Notes under the pieces: model-generated | Databases searched by the model: none | What the model was told of the DNA's origin: nothing | Seen by the model: only the letters and a program-made list of their open reading frames with translations | Assembly: GCA_946902875.1 (NCBI GenBank) | Contig: OX336342.1 | Location: 10,471,523 to 10,535,522, forward strand | DNA from: Nematopogon swammerdamellus | Taxonomy: Eukaryota > Arthropoda > Insecta > Lepidoptera > Adelidae | DNA: 64,000 nucleotides | Direction: 5' to 3' | Shown: one piece after another, positions 46,901 to 55,900 of the stretch | How positions within the stretch are numbered: the stretch's first letter is position 1 | Layout: each line of letters opens with the position of its first letter | Program-made: the position numbers and the translations under genes

Positions 46901-49900
46901 TAGAATTGTACTGCATGTAGGTAAATTCCAAACACTTAAATTTGAATGACATCAAAAGAAAAAGGGGACTAGACTAGGTCATTGCACTCCTTAGACCTAG
47001 ACAGCACCACAGACAGCACTGTTGCCAAATCTCACTGTCCATCGAGTTTTTATTAGAACTTTAAATTTTTTTATGAAAAAAAAAATACGGAATTTCGATT
47101 TGAGTGATACGGATTTTTTTCTTCTTATTAGAAGAAAAAAATACTTACTTGTAAAAGTACTTTCTTGTATTTTCCTGAAGTTTCTCAATCCTATCCTGAA
47201 ACACCCATATTCTGTGATGAATTTTCCGGCTTCGTTGGTGCAGCGCCGATATTATATTACATCAACGTTTCAATTTCGAAAACTTATTAGCGTACGATGG
47301 TTTTTGACCTATAGACGGATGTACAGACCTTTCGGCCGACATCTCCGTCAATGAAGATTTGACTCTAAAACCAGGGCGACGATGTTGCCCTGTCCTTAGT
47401 TACGGTACTGTTGATCTGCCCGTGAAGAGACCGTTCTCTCTGCCTAGGGCGTCACGTTTCGTGGGCCAAACGGATTTCGAAAGTCAAAACTGCATTTTGC
47501 TAGCAGTTTCGATGCGCCGTGCACAAGCTAGAGGTCACAAAGGAAAGCTGATATGACAGGTTGACAGGAATAGTTTGTAAGGTTCATACAAATTATTATT
47601 TTACGATACGGAAATGATGCGTTTTAAAATAACATCCTTACATAACATCTCAATATTTTCAAGGAAATTTGCTTTAGGTAATTATGACAATTTTAATTAT
47701 TTCTGTTTTTTAATAAATACATTCATGTAAGACGATACAATTGTCAATATGTACTTACAGCTTTTACATTGGATCTTTGGTAGTACTCAGCAGCAGTCAG
47801 TACAGTACAGTAAGTACAGTAAAAGAACCAAGAGCAAGAACCTTTCATTCTATGAGGACCGCTAAGCAAGTTATTATTCTTTGACGGTTTGAAGTAACAT
47901 GTATGTAAGCCATATTTTAGTTTTTGCGGATTTAATTTTCTATTAATAACACTAGTTTACAAATTATTATTTTTTTCAATACCCATAGAAAATTTATAGT
48001 AAATTTGATTTGTGTCGACCCTCATATCATTATAACTTAAGCCATATATTTTTATCACGTCACGTTTTTTAAATATACCCTAAAGTAGTTTTATACGGAT
48101 TTATACTTCGTGTCTAGTTTGTTACTATAATATTGTAAGATTAAAGTAATTGTTGAAAGTCATTTCCTTTTAAATATATCTTCAAGACAGTGTAAATTAA
48201 GCCCGAATAGTTTTTGTTATGTTTGCGGTAAATTTATCATAACCAAAAAAAAAGAGAAATATTACAGAAGCGGTAAAATGAGCCTACTTCCAATACTTTC
48301 AAATTCCTGTATCAAATCTTGATAAAAAAATGGGTACCTGGAGTAGTGTGTGATTATTGCAGAAGTGTGCTTACTGGGCAACAGGAAAAAATAAATACTT
48401 AACATTTGGCATACCAATGTAATGGAGAGAACCAACAAATCACGGTTGTGAAAATTTTCTTAGGTAACCACAAAGCAGAAAATTAAAAAGAAATTGTTTC
48501 CAATTTATTACAAAATTACCACAAAATGGGAGTGCATATGTCCCTTAAAATCCACTTTTTGCACTCTCACTTGGATTTTTTTCCCGAAAACCTAGGAAGC
48601 GTAATATATATAAGTGTCGAGCATGGCGAACGTTTCCATCAAGATTTAAAGTCATTTGAAGAGAGGTACCATGGTTTTTGGGACAAAAATATGTTAGCTG
48701 AGTACTGCTGGTCTATCTTGAGAGAAACTGACCCCGACCAGTATAAAAGAAAAGTACTTTGAGTCATTTTTAATTTTTTTATTGTATAACTAAGCAAAAA
48801 ATTTGCAAATTTTTTTAAATAAATATTTTCAAAATGTGACGTGCTAATTTTTTTTTTACTTCAGTATCGAACTAAGGATGGTTTATTCTAAAGATACACA
48901 TCACTTTCATGCGTGGGTATTTTTTGTTGTAAACTAGTGTAATTGAAGTCTTCGGACCCGGGGTCGTAAAGTACGGCATGCAGTAAATCCTCAGAGCCAG
49001 CCGGGAAAGGTCTCACTGTTTACGACCCAGTGCGCGCCCGAGCTAGACTAGACTGGTTTTCATAGAGTTAATTCGAAAGAAACTGCAAGCTACTATGCAC
49101 CTACCTACGCAAGTATATAGATGCGAGTTTGCACACAGCGAAATAAGAAACACCGGGAAGCGCAATACAATACAACGCAACGTGCTGACTTGGGACACGC
49201 AAACCGGGAGAATATTGCTCCCCTTGTTTCGCGGGCGATCAGTCCGCCGGCGATTGTCTTGCTCTATTTTTTTTATATAATCCGGTATGTGTGGCTGAAT
49301 CGGAGGGGCCAAAGCACATGCTCCGACTAGCTAATATCACGTCCGAGAAGGTATGTGCCATACAGGAGACTTCCCTTTGGATTTTGTTGGACTGCTGTCT
49401 GTCTATACTGGAGAGAACACAACCGAGTATGCGGCCATCCAGTCGGCTAAAACTTGAGCCTACCACCTAGTAAGGACTGACCTAGAAGGGACCCACAGTT
49501 GTACACCAGTTTCGAACGGTGAAGAAGCAGGAGTAATGCACGTAATTTTTTTCGTCAGAAAAAACTGATTGGTAGACGCCGACCGAATTCGAATCTCGGA
49601 CCTCTCATACGAGAAGCCGACGCCTAAACCACTCCGGCACCCACCGCGCCGCTTGTTTAGATATTAGGTGGATATTAGCAATATGTATTAATTAAGCACT
49701 ATCCCTTTTGCGTTCACGGCGTTTTCGTCTGTACGTCTTATTCAAGCAAAATTTTACGTGTGTGATTAAAATTTTAGCTTCGTGTGCATCGAAATACCAA
49801 AAAAGAAATACCATTTCTACAGAGGGAAACGTATGGCGAGGGCTCGTAATGTCGTTGTTTGCAGATAATTATTTTTATTGTTTAAATGCGGATTCCATTT

Positions 49901-52900
49901 ATATCAGGTTAAGGCCAGCGAGCTGTGTCCAATACTCCACCCGTGCTAACATTGGTCTTAGTAACAAATGGGTTTTCTTGCTCATTAAAGTGTATTATTA
50001 TTTATTTTCAAAACGGATGGAGCTGCAAACCAGTATAGTAATGTAACTGCGTCCTGCCAGCTGGGTACCATATGTTTCACCGTCTTCGTTTTATAGGTAA
50101 TGCTAAAATTGTATTTTCTTGTCAGATGGTTAATAATATTTGTAATTTCTCTCATTTTCAAATATGATCACATTGTTATCACTAACAACGAACACCTTCC
50201 GACTTCAGTGATCTACTTCTAAAGATAGCGTGTGTGCTCGCTATCAGGTCATCTAATCATCCCGGGATATGCCAGATTTTCTTTCAGGTACTTCTCCGGG
50301 GGTGCGCTGCCCTCCCGAAGTGTGTTCACCGCCCCCAGAAGAAGAAAACCGATTTCCATTCTATGTCATTTTTATATATACAGAGCGCACTCGGTCTTCG
50401 TGCCTTACTTGCTGTTTGTTAGTTATCTTGTCCGAATACTTTGCTGTGGTGGTCAGTGTTGTGCTGTAATATACAAGAGTACCTACAGCATAACTCCGAT
50501 TGCTCTGCTTACCCCGATTGTCGGTATACAGCGTGTGATATGTGTGATATGCAGCGCACTCCGGAATCCTTGAGAGGGCCCGAAAAAAAATTCTGAAAGA
50601 AACACTGCAGACGTACAGTATGCGAACAGTATGCGAAATGCGTGGATATTTTTGCAATATGAAAAAAATTCTTCAGCGGTTGAACGGTCACCCGTCCAAG
50701 TTCATACTGCGCCCAGGTGTGCTAAGGAAATAGCATAAGGTACGAATTTCAAGCTTGTTATGTTCAGGCTTGTTATGTGCCGACTTTAGGTTGATAGATA
50801 ACATGAGTGACTAATAAACTTTTAAATTAAAAAATTTGCTACATGAAATTTGCTCAAAAAGGGGAACGTGCGTAGTACCCGTAACCGACGAGCATGCATG
50901 AAGAACATTATGGAAGTGGAAGAGGCGGCAGAGGTATGTCAGGATCGTGGCACGTGGAGATCCGTTGTCTCTGCCTACCCCACCGGGAAACAGGCGTGAC
51001 GCTATGTATGTATGCTACATGAAAATGTGAAAAAGTAATAATTTTAACATTCTCGAAAGATTCCCAAAGATTTCTGAAACTAAAGGAAAGATTATTCCCT
51101 TAACCAAAGCATACACCATTAACAAATGAACACAATAATTACGAATACCTAGCGATAAGCGACTAAAAAAATGAATGTCCACGAAATATAAAAATAAATA
51201 GGTATAGAATCTACGTTTCGATGTTTAAGTGTTTTAATACGACTGTTTTTATAACCTTAATAGAAATCATTAACCACGCACGGTGCAAAACTTCAAACGG
51301 GGTTCTCGGGGTGAAGATTTGAATGTAGAACGTCCCGCACGATCATTTCAATACGAGTTGCCCTCGTCCGTCAGTTCCCGCCAAAGCGCGCCGAGATCGC
51401 TCGCGCATGCGCTAAACGCGTCCGCCCGTCGCGCTCTCCCGCCAAATTGTACAAGGCGGCAAATAATTGAAAAATCAAACACGGACACAAACTTTATACA
51501 TTTGAATGGCAATATTTTATTTCATGAAATCTATCGCGGACTAAACTAGCGAACTGCCGGTGTAGTATTTTCTTTGACACTTTTATCGTAAAATCAAATT
51601 CATTTTATGGATTTGCCTGAAGCAGGTGTTAATTGAAAAATATAATATAATTTTTGCACCTTATTTACACCTTTGTTGACCATTGCTTTCGGTCATCACA
51701 GTCCAAGTTCCAACCAATTTGCTATTTTGGTTTTCCTCTATCACGTGTGGGCATATTTTGGCAGCCTTTCTAAGAAAATCTTTCACCTGGTGGCTAGTTG
51801 TACCAGGACAGTGGTCAGTGCTGAGTGGGCAGTGAAGTGACTGTTTTAAAACATTTCGTATAGTTTGAGGAGCGAATATGTCGAGTGTAATTGAAAATAC
51901 GGGGTAAGTTACTATATTTGCAAATTCTAATCACACCAATTTAAATTGCCAATTAAAGCACTTTACAGTATAGGAAAGGGTTTTTCAACCTTTTCTATTA
52001 ACTGGCACACTTTTTCATCTACGAAAATTTTACGGCATACCACATATAAGTCATACAGAAAGCATTATACAATTTTAAAAATTAAAAACTATTGGCGACT
52101 TCGTATACGTAATGTACGCCGTATGTAATTTACAGTGAAAACTGTCATTTTATCCGAGGATGTCAAAATGTTCTCATTACTTCCCTGCGAACTCGCATTT
52201 AATTTGTTCTGATGTTCAAACAAATCAGTCAAAAAATGACATTGTGGATCATTGATCTACATAGATAGACGAAAAATTATGCTCGCTCTTTTCTTCCGCT
52301 GTTTTCATGCAAATTTTAAATGAGTTACTTAGAATTCGCGGCACATCTGGATGTCACTCAAAATGAAATAATGCGTATACTAAAGTCATTGAAATGTAAA
52401 AAAAATATTAATTTTAAATTTGATAGTTAACCCGATGACTTCCAGCAGTTAAATAATGTTAAATTAGTCACCTATTCATCTCATCATATTACTACATAAT
52501 ATCTAACTTTTTCTTAATTTTTAATTCAATTTCTTTTTTAAATACTTATATTAAATAACGGATTGGTACATATTCAAATAATTAAAATTTTAAATGCTTT
52601 AAAATCTACGCTATTACCTACTTTAATTTATAATATATCAAATTTCTCTACAGGACATTAGTACCTCATGTGTAAACGTCAAATTACCAATAATCTTGTC
52701 TACATTTGGACTGACAAGTCACCTAGAAATAACTAACCAAACAGAATAAAAGTAGTTGCCTAGAAATCATTGACCTACAATGTAAACCCTCGGCTTGCTA
52801 ATTAAGGCAGCATCGTACTCGATAATCCATAGTACAAGTGAACGCAAAAAACCTGGTCAAACTGACCCCTAACCACAACTGCGACCGTGTCGGTCGTGCG

Positions 52901-55900
52901 CTCCGGCAGTCGACACGGAGCGGGTTTCCATATGCGGTCTGTCTCGCTGGGACCAGTCCATTGCACGGTTCGATGTAAATGATGGGTCCTCCCCTCCCTC
53001 TCCTCTATCTACCGCAAAATCGATGTTATATTTATGAAAATTCGCAACAAGTCGTCGCGACGGTAATGTCGCTTCGTTATTCTATACTGGCTGTAAGTGC
53101 ATTATTTAACTTTTCACTTTATATTCTAGTTATTGTTCTTTCATGTCAGGCTGTGACATAGAAGGTTCCAGAATCAGATGTACCTACGGACTAGTTTCCG
53201 TTTTCACGAATCAATAAATATGCCTGTGATACCGCTGGTCCCTGCCAGATTCGGCCCTTTAAAATATATCTAAAGATGTGAACACAGTGATATTTCAAAT
53301 ATAAAACATAGCTTGTGTCCCCTATGTGATTTCGATTTAGTTCTTTATGCAGATTCCTCCTGGCCTGCGGCTATCTAAATAGGGGAACCCTAGCAGAATT
53401 AATCTAAGAAGTTAATCAAGAAGTAATCGGAGAACCCGGTTGAATTCTCTTTATTTTCACGAAAATTATGTGTTTTAAATGAAAATTATACGTACGTAAT
53501 ACCGTAATGTACGTAAGCGAAAACACCGCATTGTCGAGAAAGTGCTTATGTGACGAATTTTCGTGAATGTAGAATCGGCACAAAACGTCGAACGTCTTTT
53601 CTCTTGAGGCTTCTTTTTTATTGACGAGCCGCAATGCAGGATAGTTCAAGGTTTAAAATATCTAAAAATCTACTCTTTACAATAACGAAATAGGATTATT
53701 ATATATAATCCAAACTATGGGCATGGTCGGGTGTACACATATGTGTACACCTACACATGTTCTAGTACCTATGTAATATGTATTCGATGTATCGTGTAAC
53801 TAGATCACAGTGACAATATGACAACACGCAGGTGCCACACACAACACAAACGAGTTTACTAACACTGTGAGGTGCGGCGGGCGGGGGCGGGTACAGCGAA
53901 TCAAAATTAATCCCTAGTTTTGCTGCATTTCTTCGTAGATTTATCTGCTTTTGTTTAATATCACAATCGGAATTCTTTTCAGGAATCAATGTTTATATTT
54001 ATTAATATACATGAAACAATATTTATGAATAAATTGTTTAAAGAAAATCAGAAATATTACAAAACGTATACCTATTATAATTTTGTCAGGATTTTAGAGA
54101 TGTTGAAGTTATCTCTACCATTACGACTTGCTAGATATTTTGGTAGAATAAAATTATATTATTTGTTGATCTAAAATTGTCTTACAATTATTTAATTTTT
54201 AATTCCTTGGCCCTACAGGATCAAGACGAAAAGAAAACGAAGGAAGAAAACGAAGACAAAACGAAAGAATTTCCACTCCAAAACCGATCCATCAAATAAA
54301 CATTTCAAAATAACGCATACTCACTGTATGTACGAAATAGGGTACGCGTAGCGCGCGCGGGGCAGGCAGTAGACAGTCTGCAGGAGGCTCCGGGGCAACC
54401 GCAACTAATGGCACCTACGCTCAAAGTTAACACAATATGTAATTAATAAATCGATTATCGCGGTTTACACAAGTGTGCTACTGAGTCTTGCCTGTCTCTC
54501 GAGGCCTCGAATATACAGTACTAGAAGTCGAAACGGCTATAATAGAAAATATGTTGTGAAATTACACGTTGTGGTCGGTCGGACAATTTACAATAATACG
54601 CACTCGCACTCTGTCCATAGTTAAGCGTTCATTTTATAAAAAAATAAAAAAATCAAATTGATTTTAATAATTTTCAATTGAACAAAAATATGCTTTATTG
54701 AACGCCATTAAAAACACGAAACACAAAAGGCGGGCTTGTCATGCTAGGCATCTGTAGCTAGGCTAACATTTGTGATTCGATGCATTTATTTTATCGTAAG
54801 ATTTTTCCTGAATAAATTAATCGAAATAGCAAAAGAAGATTTCGAAAAACACTGTTATAATACTTATACTTAGTTCAATTAAAAAAATATATTCATCATT
54901 TCTTGGTGTTTTCCATTCAATGTACACACAACATTGTGAGATTACCTGTGCTTATACTAAAAAGCTCATGTTGAACGGCCTCTGTCTCACTCAATATGCC
55001 GCTTCACCTCTGGGAAGTATGTGGTCTAGGGAATGGTAGATACACGAACCACACCACGTAACATTCTAGTGCATGACCTTTCACAAAGCTTCGTACACGC
55101 AACCCAATGTTGATCTTATTTCAACATTACCTAGTTCTTATATATCCACGTCAGCCTGTCCTACCAGCCTCTGTAGCTCGGTGCCTGGTGGTGCGATGCT
55201 CCGGCCTCTGATCACCAAAAACAAGCAACGTTGGGCGCGGTCATACTTTGGATGGGTGGCTATTCGACCGTTGAAGTTGACCGTGGTTCGAATTCCACTT
55301 AAAACTGTAGGTCTCTCCCCTTGCATTAACTTTGTAATAATAACACGTGTTTAAAGGGTGGAAGTTATTTAATGGGAAGCAAACGAACGAGAGATGAAGA
55401 TGAAAGAACAGATTAGGTCCGAGATTTGTCCTCTAGGCCAACGTCAGACTGAAACGCCCATTACGGTGTAGTTGTAAGCTTCTTCTTGGGAACTGATGTG
55501 CCTTTCATGGCTAATTCGATCCTGTGCCCAAGGAATTCACAACAAAATTTTCGACATCTTCTTTCGACGTGCAGAACATTAGAAACTTGATTGACGAGTC
55601 CACTTAAACAGTTAATGATTTGAACGATTAAATTCCCGGCCAACTCCGTTATTTATTTATACAATATTCCTTTTATCGATGTAAGGAAGGCTTTAGATTT
55701 AATGAAAATACAGAAATATGAAAAATATCAGATCCGTAGTCAGTCTCAAATGCTCTCAAAAGTCTATTAACCAGTCAGTTTCAAAAGTCTATTAACCTGC
55801 CATGATGGCACCATGGTATGTTACCATGGGTGCACTATAGGTGATGCAGCCAACGCACTGAACATTTATCGCGTCATTATAAAATATGTGCATTGAATGA

